Source: a virus
Direction: 5' to 3' (one strand)
DNA length: 23,408 nt
Virus record (IMG/VR): IMGVR_UViG_3300048925_000274
Span: 1-23,408 of that record
Position 1 is the first letter of the stretch. Each line of letters starts with the position of its first letter. The notes under the pieces are model-generated. The model was not told the origin of the DNA, searched no databases, and saw nothing but the letters and a program-made list of their open reading frames with translations. The position numbers and the translations under genes were made by a program. Below, piece after piece: positions 1-5,918 of this stretch.

Positions 1-911
1 AGGAGAAAGGGGACTTTACGATTGATGAGATTGAATTCCGGGGCGCGCCGGACACGCTGACCATCCGGGGATGCAGCGCAGATTTTCGTGGAAAGCTAAA
101 CGTGCGGCGCGAACAGTCGTGGCATGACACGACGATTGGCGCGATAGTCGATACCATCGCTCAGCGTAACCAGTTGACCGCCAGCGTCGCGTCGGGGCTT
201 GCATCCATCGCCATCTCTCATATTGACCAGTCTCAGGAGACAGACGCGGCGTTCCTCTCCCGCCTTGCTGAACGTAATGGAGCATTTGTTTCAATCAAAG
301 CCGGGAAGATTATCTTTATGAAAGCGGGCCAGGCCGTGACGGCCAGCGGCACTCCGCTTTCCTTAATGATGATTGAACGTGGGGATGGCGATAAGCACCT
401 TTTTTCCATAGCTGACCGTGAAAATTATTCCGGCGTAACGGCCAAATGGCTGCAAACGCGTGACCCCAAACAACAAAATCCTCAATTGAGTATTAATCGT
501 CAGTCCGGAGGGCAGCAGACAGAAGCACTGCAGCACCCGGATGCCGCCGCACCGGTAGCGGGAGCAGCAGGCAAGGAGCAGAAACCGCAAGAGAGGCTGG
601 TGGGATCGGCGGAAAACGTATTTGAGCTCACTACGGTTTATGCTTCTGAAGAGCAGGCGCTCAGGGCCGCAGAGGCGAAGTGGCGCGCGCTTCAGCGGGG
701 AACCGTAGAGTTTTCCATCCAGCTTGCGCTGGGACGCGCCGATCTGTTCCCCGAAACGCCGGTGCTGGTAAACGGTTTTAAACGCGTCATTGACGAGCAG
801 GCGTGGATCATCAGCGAGGTGGTGCATACCCTCAACGACAGCGGATTTACCACGCAGCTTACGCTTGAGCTGAACGTCACCGACGAAAAATTTACTGTTG
901 ATAGTGAGTAA
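1..911 (+). CDS. D: Phage late control / tail protein gpD, 3' part (5' end outside window)
   Basis: The open frame enters from the left edge (codons in phase from base 3) and ends at TAA 909-911, so only the C-terminal ~302 residues are seen. The text resembles the P2 gpD family: a run on short functions with TIRGCSADF and FRGKLNVRREQSWHDTTIGAIV near the visible start, a sheet-rich middle, and an ending rich in TLELNV. In P2, gpD is a baseplate/tail hub protein (gp27/VgrG-like fold) encoded at the end of the F operon. The Ogr gene following 67 bases later is the standard P2 order. No frameshift or internal stop is seen. Identification is by family resemblance and position; confidence is high. 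Confidence 0.9.
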   Translation, partial: EKGDFTIDEIEFRGAPDTLTIRGCSADFRGKLNVRREQSWHDTTIGAIVDTIAQRNQLTASVASGLASIAISHIDQSQETDAAFLSRLAERNGAFVSIKAGKIIFMKAGQAVTASGTPLSLMMIERGDGDKHLFSIADRENYSGVTAKWLQTRDPKQQNPQLSINRQSGGQQTEALQHPDAAAPVAGAAGKEQKPQERLVGSAENVFELTTVYASEEQALRAAEAKWRALQRGTVEFSIQLALGRADLFPETPVLVNGFKRVIDEQAWIISEVVHTLNDSGFTTQLTLELNVTDEKFTVDSE

Positions 912-978
912 TGTAGTTGCTATTGGTTTTATTTTGGGTATTATTGATTCACAAAATGTGAATCAAGTGGAGGGGTAC

Positions 979-1179
979 ATGTTTCATTGTCCTAAGTGCA
1001 AGCACTCTGCGCATGCGCGTACCAGTCGCTATCTAAGTGAAAATACCAAAGAGCGCTATCACCAGTGCACCAATGTGGACTGCAGCTGTACGTTCGTGAC
1101 GATGGAGTCCGTGGAGCGCCTGATTGCGACTCCCGGTGCGTCTGAGCGTGTCCGCACGGCTTCGCTGAACCACGGTTAG
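979..1179 (+). CDS. ogr: Ogr/Delta-type late transcription activator (zinc finger)
   Basis: This 66-residue protein has the Ogr/Delta zinc-binding pattern in full: C4-x2-C7-x22-C30-x4-C35. The family activates P2 and satellite late promoters by contacting the RNA polymerase alpha subunit and binding TGT-N12-ACA sites about 55 bases upstream of the start. The ATG at 979 is chosen over an earlier in-frame ATG (898) because it is preceded by GGAGGGG and starts the conserved MFHCPKC. It lies directly after gpD and before the attachment repeat, as in P2. It belongs to the left prophage; the right prophage should have its own copy outside the window. The protein is slightly shorter than P2 Ogr (72 residues). 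Confidence 0.93.
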   Translation: MFHCPKCKHSAHARTSRYLSENTKERYHQCTNVDCSCTFVTMESVERLIATPGASERVRTASLNHG

Positions 1180-1213
1180 CGGCTGCGTCATCGGCTCAAA
1201 AAAGCCAATAAAA

Positions 1214-1235
1214 AAGCCACTCAGTCGAGTGGCTT
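1214..1235 (-). terminator. Rho-independent terminator beside att repeat 1
   Basis: A perfect 9-bp stem (AAGCCACTC/GAGTGGCTT) with a 4-base loop. On the minus strand it is followed by six T residues, so it best terminates leftward transcription coming through the att core (from the coupled membrane-protein gene). It may also stop ogr transcription from the left, but the plus-strand T tract is poor. A matching hairpin occupies the same place beside att repeat 2. Confidence 0.75.
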
Positions 1236-1240
1236 AATCA

Positions 1241-1306
1241 TATGATTCTAAAACTAAAATCTGGTGGCCCCTGCTGGACTTGAACTAGCGACCAAGCGAT
1301 TATGAG
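1241..1306. repeat. att: Attachment-site repeat 1 (tRNA-Ile2 3' half)
   Basis: This 66-bp stretch matches 5812-5877 with three differences (positions 1253, 1261, 1284). On the minus strand, 1262-1306 reads as the 3' part of the tRNA-Ile(CAU) of enterobacteria: the anticodon CAU, variable loop, T arm and CCACCA end. The 5' half of the tRNA is absent, so this is not a functional tRNA gene. The repeat also covers about 20 bases beyond the CCA end, so the exchange core probably lies within tRNA plus 3' flank. One base of the T arm differs from the other copy (GAACTAG against GAACCAG). Position between Ogr and an integrase remnant fits a P2-type att junction. Confidence 0.85.
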
Positions 1307-1367
1307 AACCATAACAGTCAAAGTAAAAACAATATCCACCAATAAGAGCCAATATTCTTAAGTTTGT

Positions 1368-1374
1368 GCGACAC
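1368..1374. repeat. GCGACAC motif near att repeat 1
   Basis: The heptamer GCGACAC lies 62 bases to the right of att repeat 1. The same heptamer occurs twice (5747-5753 and 5758-5764) to the left of att repeat 2. All three face inward into the middle element and could be integrase arm-type sites of the decayed element. The motif is short, so this is only suggestive. Confidence 0.3.
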
Positions 1375-1378
1375 TGTT

Positions 1379-2164
1379 TTAAAGCCTTCTGCTATCCAGC
1401 GCTTCTGTAAACTGTGCCATTTTTTCTGGGATTAGCTCCAGGTGATTGTATTTGAAAATACAAATAGAACCATCTTTTAATGACAATGCAAACGCTTTAT
1501 CGGATATTGAAGATATATATCGATATTTTGTTTCAGGAGACGACTTGCATTGCGAATCAGATTTTACCAAGAATGTATTATTTCCTCTCAAGATTTTTTG
1601 AGAGTTAATAATTGCCCAGAAATTACTTGTGGCTGGTAAAGAACAAAGACAAAATATTATTAAGCGTCTATAACTAACATTAGCAATAAATGAAGTTTTT
1701 TCTACAATCAAAAAAATAATGAATACTGTTACGAAGAATGGCACTGCTAGTTTGATAATTTCCTTTGTAGGGATTTTTTCAGAGGATGGTGTATCCGGTG
1801 TATTTAAAAGTAAGATGATAAGGGAAATAAAGGCGATTAATATAAATGCAATGTTTGTTAAAAGTACTGAATAGTGTCTCACTTTAGATTCTTCAAGGGA
1901 ATATGAAGATAAAAGGCGATAAATAGTAATCTCTATACGTATCCGCAATAATTTCCATAGTTCGGTAAATATCAAAATTGTTACTAACATTATAAATGGA
2001 AGTGTTAGAGTGTAAATTATTGAGGGGATTAAATCAGTTAATGAAGCGAATTGAAGGATATCTATGTCAAATACTGACCAAAATGACATGGAATAAATAA
2101 AAGAATTAAATAAAGCATAAGCACAGGCTATCGCCCAAAGTGTGACTTTTAATTCTACGTTCAT
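1379..2164 (-). CDS. Multi-pass membrane protein coupled to integrase remnant, unknown function
   Basis: The 261-residue product is unrecognised. It shows about five hydrophobic segments (near residues 8-30, 45-69, 99-121, 136-155 and 166-187) followed by a ~75-residue polar C-terminal part containing a few aromatic/basic clusters (KYRYISS, FKYNHLELIPEK). There is no clear signal peptide; segment 1 would act as the first anchor. Its ATG overlaps the stop of the upstream integrase remnant in an ATGA, so it was translated by coupling to integrase. The gene is AT-rich compared with the phage core, as expected for acquired cargo (a moron). In P2-like phages genes between int and att often serve lysogenic conversion or superinfection exclusion, which makes a phage-exclusion role possible but unproven. 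Confidence 0.7.
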   Translation of the reverse strand: MNVELKVTLWAIACAYALFNSFIYSMSFWSVFDIDILQFASLTDLIPSIIYTLTLPFIMLVTILIFTELWKLLRIRIEITIYRLLSSYSLEESKVRHYSVLLTNIAFILIAFISLIILLLNTPDTPSSEKIPTKEIIKLAVPFFVTVFIIFLIVEKTSFIANVSYRRLIIFCLCSLPATSNFWAIINSQKILRGNNTFLVKSDSQCKSSPETKYRYISSISDKAFALSLKDGSICIFKYNHLELIPEKMAQFTEALDSRRL

Positions 2165-2400
2165 GTTCTTTTCACCAGCGGGTTGAGTAATACCGCTTCC
2201 TCTAAATGATTCGGAGCGAAGTGAGCATATCGCATTATCATTTTAATGTCTGTATGGCCTAGAAATTTTTGCAGCACCAGTATGTTTCCGCCGTTCATCA
2301 TAAAGTGAGATGCAAAAGTGTGCCTTAGAACGTGCGTTAGCTGACCAGCTGGTAATTCAATGCCAGCTCGTCCAAGAGCAGATCGGAATCCATAACGATT
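2161..2400 (-). pseudogene. int: P2-type tyrosine integrase, C-terminal remnant
   Basis: About 75 residues match the end of the intact integrase at 5919-7004 and keep the catalytic HVLRH box, the GHTD motif and the nucleophile tyrosine in MRYAHF. The N-terminal arm-binding domain, core-binding domain and first catalytic arginine are missing. Similarity to integrase stops near 2395-2400, where the sequence passes straight into an opposite-strand tail-spike fragment, marking a deletion junction. The remnant ends in an ATGA shared with the downstream membrane-protein gene. It differs from the intact copy at many residues, so it comes from a different phage rather than a recent duplication. It cannot encode an active recombinase. 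Confidence 0.85.
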
Positions 2401-3124
2401 CCGGGATGTTCCAGTTTCCCCCTGAAGGGACACTGGTTGAAATTGCTTTTACTGGTGGAAGGCCGGATAAGCCCTTTGTACGGCAGACCGTGCCGGAGGG
2501 AACCAGCTTACCGGATATCCAGCCAGGCGAGCAGCTGCAACAGCAGCGTGCGGAAGTGTCGCAGCGCGTCACCCAGGTGGGCAACTGAGTGAGGCAGACA
2601 GACCAGACGATCACTGAAACATCTATGGCGCGGATGGTTAAGGCCGATACGGAACAGCGGGAGCTGGTGAGCCGGGAAACTACCATTAAGGCCACGGATA
2701 AAGTTACGGTGCTGGGCAAGTCCACACTGATGGCCGGAGCCATTCAGTAGGTATGTACGGGTGATTACAGCCAGGCAGTAAATAACCGCGTGGCGAGTAT
2801 CGGCGGCAATGATGAAACTGACATTGCCGGGAGCCAGACAGTAACAGCTGGTAAAGACCTGATCGAGAAAATTGGCCAAATACGTAAAAGCGTTGCGGCC
2901 GTGCAACAGCAGATTATTGCCCCGGTGGTGTGGATTGGCTCTGGCACTATCAATGTGGCACAGCTGATGCTTGATACGCTCGATGTGGTTAAAGAGCTGG
3001 CGGAACAAACGGCAAGCCACACCCACAGCAATACGGGAGCACCGACCAACGCTGGAGCCATCCGGAACACCGGAGCGAAAGCGGACACGCTGAACGGCAA
3101 ATACTCCCCGGTGATTGGCAAGTA
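2401..3124 (+). pseudogene. Tail spike / baseplate-like protein remnant with two in-frame stops
   Basis: One frame carries a coherent protein from about 2401 to TAA at 3122-3124, broken by TGA at 2586-2588 and TAG at 2748-2750, and lacking its N-terminus. The first part (FQFPPEGTLVEIAF, then GGRPDKPFVRQTVPEG) looks like the OB-fold region of gpV/Gp45/VgrG-type spikes. The middle has repetitive short polar segments as in a beta-helix (VTVLGKSTL, ASIGGNDETDIAGS). The end has a HTHSNTGAPT motif similar to the His-containing tips of phage spikes. No ribosome site or start remains. The family name is my best guess; that it is a degraded phage structural gene is clearer. Confidence 0.6.
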
Positions 3125-3140
3125 AACCTGTCCAGAACAT

Positions 3141-3164
3141 AACCCGCGAAAGCGGGTTTTTTTA
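3141..3164 (+). terminator. Rho-independent terminator after spike remnant
   Basis: A 7-bp stem AACCCGC/GCGGGTT with a GAAA tetraloop (3141-3158) is followed by a run of T. It lies 17 bases after the stop of the spike remnant and would end rightward late transcription of the original phage. Confidence 0.85.
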
Positions 3165-3359
3165 TGCCTTTCATCCCCAGGCGGAGATATCTCTTTTCTT
3201 ACCTCTTAACCGGCTAGCGCTACGCGCTATCAGCGGCGTTCTGGCGTGTTCAGCCCTTTCGCACATTCAGCGACCCTTAAAACAGATCGTGCCCACAGCG
3301 GGGCGCTGGCGCGGCGCAGCACGGACAAAAAAATCTTTCACAGACCAAAATCGCACTAC

Positions 3360-3381
3360 ACCGCACCCGCCTGCGGTTTTT
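3360..3381 (+). terminator. Terminator-like hairpin
   Basis: The stem ACCGCA/TGCGGT with a 6-base loop runs into five T residues on the plus strand. There is no intact gene upstream that it clearly serves; it may be left over from a deleted late gene of the same element. Confidence 0.5.
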
Positions 3382-3620
3382 GAATCATAAAAGTTTTTCA
3401 GTTTTATTTGTTTTCAAACCGTACTGCTAGACCGTGCCAGTGCTGGTGGCTTTGCGGTAAACCGAAACTGAAAAGATTGAAAAGGTTTTCAGCGTTTATC
3501 AGCAAAATGGATCTTCAAAGGAACGGTGATGCAATCATAACCTATTGAAAATAAAAGAGAAAAGTATATTTATGCTGCGTTTGTGGATCGTTCGATGATA
3601 AGTCAGAAACTGAGGAGAGA

Positions 3621-3648
3621 AGCCCGCTTGTAAGAGTTGGCGCGGGCT
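3621..3648 (-). terminator. Inverted repeat downstream of the ART-like gene
   Basis: AGCCCGC at 3621-3627 pairs with GCGGGCT at 3642-3648 around a 14-base loop, 35 bases past the ART-like stop on the minus strand. The following minus-strand bases are pyrimidine-rich (TTCTCTCC) rather than a clean T run, so it is a weak terminator candidate. Confidence 0.4.
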
Positions 3649-3682
3649 GTGCGTATATTTATGAAGTTGTCATGACTGAAAT

Positions 3683-4456
3683 TTATGAAATAGTTGCTTT
3701 GATTATATGAAAGGGGACTTTTTTGGTCAGTACCTGACCTGCATGGGCACCGGCGACAGATACTTCATAATCATCACGAATTTTTGCTTTACTAATCACT
3801 GATATTAGAGCACCAGACTCGATTAACACTTCCTTTTCATGCCCTTTATCAGTGCCATTCATTTTATATATAAATGCAAGTTTTTTTATGGATTTTACAG
3901 TTAATATGATTAAGTTTGCCTCGCCTTCGTTGTAATATTTTCCTCTCCAGGCACCATTATTAATGGACTTGACTGGGCAAAATGAGGTCGATAATGGTCT
4001 TAAAGTAATTAAACTATTTCCAGGATTGATGTTATTTAATATCCCTCCACCATGGAATAAAACTTGATCATCTGCTAAATAATCACCATCGATTTTAATA
4101 CTATTATTTACAAGGTTAAAGTTAGTACTTGAGCCGTAACGCCGTTGGTACTCGGATAAAACTTTCGGTGTAACGCCTGGCATTGAACTCCTGGCTTGTC
4201 TGTATCCTGATTTTATATCTTCTAAAGATTTTGTTATACGGTTACTTATTTGCACGTCGTATTTTCCATCAGCTATATAGATCGCAGCTTTATCGGGAGT
4301 GTCAATTGTATCCAAAAGTTTTACCTGTACTGATTTATTACAGGATGATATATGTTGACCAGTCGACAATCTTGCAAGTATGTCAGCTTGGGTTGCCGGA
4401 CGGGTTGACCATACTTCATATGGCATCAAAAATTGATTTACTAGGGGCAACGTCAT
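3683..4456 (-). CDS. Putative ADP-ribosyltransferase (toxin/effector-like cargo)
   Basis: The 257-residue protein has, in its C-terminal half, the order of motifs expected of an ART fold. These are a strand with LFHGG (residues 133-137) where the first NAD-binding residue sits, an STS motif (156-158) after a RPL turn, and an E-x-E loop (E207-K-E209) in EKEVLIESG followed by a terminal strand. This is the arrangement of arginine-type R-S-E transferases (VIP2/Tre/ExoS-like), except that His135 stands where Arg is usual. The N-terminal ~120 residues are unrecognised and may be a targeting or immunity-binding part. There is no signal peptide. ATG 4456 is chosen because AAGGAAAG precedes it by 5 bases; the earlier ATG at 4489 has no such site. 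It reads leftward, alone, in AT-rich DNA. No immunity gene is obvious. It could be a secreted effector, an anti-phage toxin or a phage host-modifying enzyme. Confidence 0.55.
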   Translation of the reverse strand: MTLPLVNQFLMPYEVWSTRPATQADILARLSTGQHISSCNKSVQVKLLDTIDTPDKAAIYIADGKYDVQISNRITKSLEDIKSGYRQARSSMPGVTPKVLSEYQRRYGSSTNFNLVNNSIKIDGDYLADDQVLFHGGGILNNINPGNSLITLRPLSTSFCPVKSINNGAWRGKYYNEGEANLIILTVKSIKKLAFIYKMNGTDKGHEKEVLIESGALISVISKAKIRDDYEVSVAGAHAGQVLTKKVPFHIIKATIS

Positions 4457-4859
4457 TTTTCTTTCCTTATAAAATAAACGGCTAAACAATAATCATCAGC
4501 CTAAGGGGGTATGGACATATTTAGCATAAGGAAAGACGTATGCAAAGTCATCAATAAGGAGATGCGATATTTTTGAGTTACTTCCATTTTTTAAATTAAC
4601 CAATTGAATTTATAGGGTTTTATTATTTGTGATAAGCTATATTGTATGGATGTTTTTTAAATCCTGTCAGAAAGCCTGATTAGGCGTACATTTCAAGGGT
4701 TCATGAAAAATAACGCAAACCTAGGTGTGATAAGGTCTGAGGGAGGAGCACGCGATACTATAGATGTGAAAAATAATGAAACGAACATCTTTTTCACTAC
4801 GTTTTTTTGTTAGTTACTTATGCGATAGAGGTTGTGCCAACCGCATATTGGTTAATTTA
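4457..4859. other. AT-rich intergenic region between cargo genes
   Basis: About 400 bases separate the ART-like and TIR/NDT-like genes and contain no credible reading frame on either strand. It should hold the promoter of the ART-like gene (reading left) and the 3' region of the TIR/NDT-like gene. A short hairpin GGTTG-TGC-CAACC at 4830-4842 lies 18 bases past the latter's stop but lacks a strong T run. The wide gap argues that the two cargo genes are separate units, not an operon. Confidence 0.5.
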
Positions 4860-5717
4860 TTAAGGAGGCGTCATTTCAAAAATATTGTGTGGTTCGACTT
4901 CCTGAGTATCGATCCTGATTTCTTTTCCTGAAATATCAAAAAATACTAGCCCAGTATCGCCATTATGAGTGACTGCTTTTTTGAAATAACCTATCTCTAA
5001 TCCACCGAGTAACGTGAAGTAGCGATTTACTGCGCTTTCCCAACCTTTTTCACTCTCTAAATAATCACTCATAGTCATCTGAGTAGAAAGATCATGCGAA
5101 TCATTAATGCGAGGTCTAGATTCAAATGCAGAGGAGATTTTTTTATTTAATTCAAGCAATTGATTCATAATGATGGTGCTTTCTTGACTTAATTGCGTTT
5201 TGTTTTCAATGTGGGCAGGCGTGATTTTCAGCAATTGAGTTATTGAATTGTACTCATCAGGATGGTTGACCGTAGTGTCAATCATTTTCGCAATAGCCGC
5301 TATATCTGTTGCGGTACTATCAATGCGGAGTGAACTATTATAAGGGGTGTATCTAATGATATTAGTATCAAATGGATTTGACGTTTTTTCGTCTTTTATA
5401 ATTACCGTTTTTTTATTGAATGCTTGGCGAAGTCCAAGTTCATAAAATACATTTGGATTAAGACCACTAAGGTCACATAAGGCTACATCACTATCAGTAA
5501 TGCTTTTTAAGATATCTACGATGATGATGTTTGAATTGGTACTCTCATCCGCCCTTTTAGATGTAAAACCTGCTCTTTCGCATGCTGGTTTTATGATATG
5601 TTCATACACGCGCGTGAAATGCCCTGAATCATAGCCTGCAACATCTGCGATCGGCATCATAACAAAACAGGTTGGTTTTTTGAGCTTATCCATAGGTTCG
5701 TATCTCTCACTATTCAT
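4860..5717 (-). CDS. Nucleoside 2-deoxyribosyltransferase/TIR-like fold protein, possible defence effector
   Basis: The N-terminal ~130 residues of this 285-residue protein fit the nucleoside 2-deoxyribosyltransferase/TIR-like Rossmann family. There is a first strand CFVMMPI (17-23), a helix after GHFTRVYEHIIKPACERAGF, then DILKSITDSDVALCDLSG (68-85) and NPNVFYELG (87-95). The conserved glutamate E93 is the expected catalytic residue and KKTVIIKDE is the next strand. Relatives cleave N-glycosidic bonds of nucleosides or NAD and occur as effectors of anti-phage systems. The C-terminal ~150 residues are unrecognised and end in a sheet-rich block. ATG 5717 is chosen because CGGAGG lies 8 bases upstream; ATGs at 5768 and 5693 lack this. 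It is the first gene left of att repeat 2, so it sits at an element boundary. No partner gene is visible. Confidence 0.65.
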   Translation of the reverse strand: MNSERYEPMDKLKKPTCFVMMPIADVAGYDSGHFTRVYEHIIKPACERAGFTSKRADESTNSNIIIVDILKSITDSDVALCDLSGLNPNVFYELGLRQAFNKKTVIIKDEKTSNPFDTNIIRYTPYNSSLRIDSTATDIAAIAKMIDTTVNHPDEYNSITQLLKITPAHIENKTQLSQESTIIMNQLLELNKKISSAFESRPRINDSHDLSTQMTMSDYLESEKGWESAVNRYFTLLGGLEIGYFKKAVTHNGDTGLVFFDISGKEIRIDTQEVEPHNIFEMTPP

Positions 5718-5746
5718 GGTTGTATACCTCCGAACAGTATTTCCGC

Positions 5747-5764
5747 GCGACACTTTTGCGACAC
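5747..5764. repeat. Paired GCGACAC motifs near att repeat 2
   Basis: Two direct copies of GCGACAC (5747-5753, 5758-5764) lie 11 bases apart and 48-59 bases from att repeat 2, just upstream of the TIR/NDT-like gene. The same heptamer is found beside att repeat 1 on its inward side. They could be integrase arm sites or operators of the adjoining gene. Confidence 0.35.
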
Positions 5765-5783
5765 ACAACGGAAGGATATGAAA

Positions 5784-5806
5784 AAGCCACCGAAATGCGG
5801 TGGCTT
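5784..5806 (-). terminator. Rho-independent terminator beside att repeat 2
   Basis: A perfect 9-bp stem AAGCCACCG/CGGTGGCTT with a 5-base loop, followed on the minus strand by five T. It lies just beyond the att core and would end the leftward CI-integrase transcript of the right prophage. It corresponds in place and partly in sequence to the hairpin at 1214-1235, with different loop and closing pairs. Confidence 0.8.
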
Positions 5807-5811
5807 ATCTA

Positions 5812-5877
5812 TATGATTCTAAAGCTAAAATTTGGTGGCCCCTGCTGGACTTGAACCAGCGACCAAGCGATTATGAG
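5812..5877. repeat. att: Attachment-site repeat 2 (tRNA-Ile2 3' half)
   Basis: Second copy of the 66-bp repeat. On the minus strand 5833-5879 reads as tRNA-Ile(CAU) from GACTCAU of the anticodon arm through the T arm to CCACCA, with an intact GAACCAG T arm. The tRNA 5' half is not present. The intact integrase ends only 42 bases away, which is the usual P2-type int-att spacing. The two copies are 4571 bases apart and in direct orientation, so recombination between them would remove the middle element as a circle. Confidence 0.88.
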
Positions 5878-5918
5878 TCCGAACCGTATTTCATTAAAAA
5901 CAATGATTTACAGTAAAT

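Larger units (their letters stand above)
3165..3682. other. Gene-poor stretch in decayed element
   Basis: No convincing gene is seen in these ~520 bases; the one longer frame (3115-3390, plus) has no ribosome site and a low-complexity, arginine-rich text. Visible structure includes a small palindrome TAGCGC-TAC-GCGCTA at 3215-3229, a terminator-like hairpin at 3360-3381 and an inverted repeat at 3621-3648. The left part is GC-rich like phage core DNA and the right part AT-rich like the cargo genes, so a junction probably lies near 3390-3420. Confidence 0.5.

Noticed and set aside
898-978. Longer Ogr start at 898
   Set aside because: It overlaps the end of gpD and lacks a ribosome site; ATG 979 has GGAGGGG and begins the zinc-finger protein as in the family.
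1262-1306. A tRNA-Ile gene at either att repeat
   Set aside because: Only the 3' half from the anticodon arm is present in both copies; the acceptor 5' strand and D arm are missing, so neither is a functional tRNA.
2508-3140. Long minus-strand frame opposite the spike remnant
   Set aside because: It is an antisense shadow; the plus strand gives the coherent phage protein text despite two stops.
3115-3390. Plus-strand reading frame of 91 residues after the spike remnant
   Set aside because: It spans a terminator, has no ribosome site and has an arginine/proline-rich text without family resemblance.
4183-4485. Plus-strand 100-residue frame opposite the ART-like gene
   Set aside because: It lies wholly antisense to a better-supported gene and has no ribosome site or recognisable motif.
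4500-4575. Small plus-strand gene starting after AAGGAAAG near 4541
   Set aside because: The frame closes after five codons (stop at 4555), so it is not a gene.
5747-5764. Start of a CRISPR-like or iteron array
   Set aside because: There are only two short direct copies and no regular spacer pattern; no CRISPR array is seen anywhere in the window.
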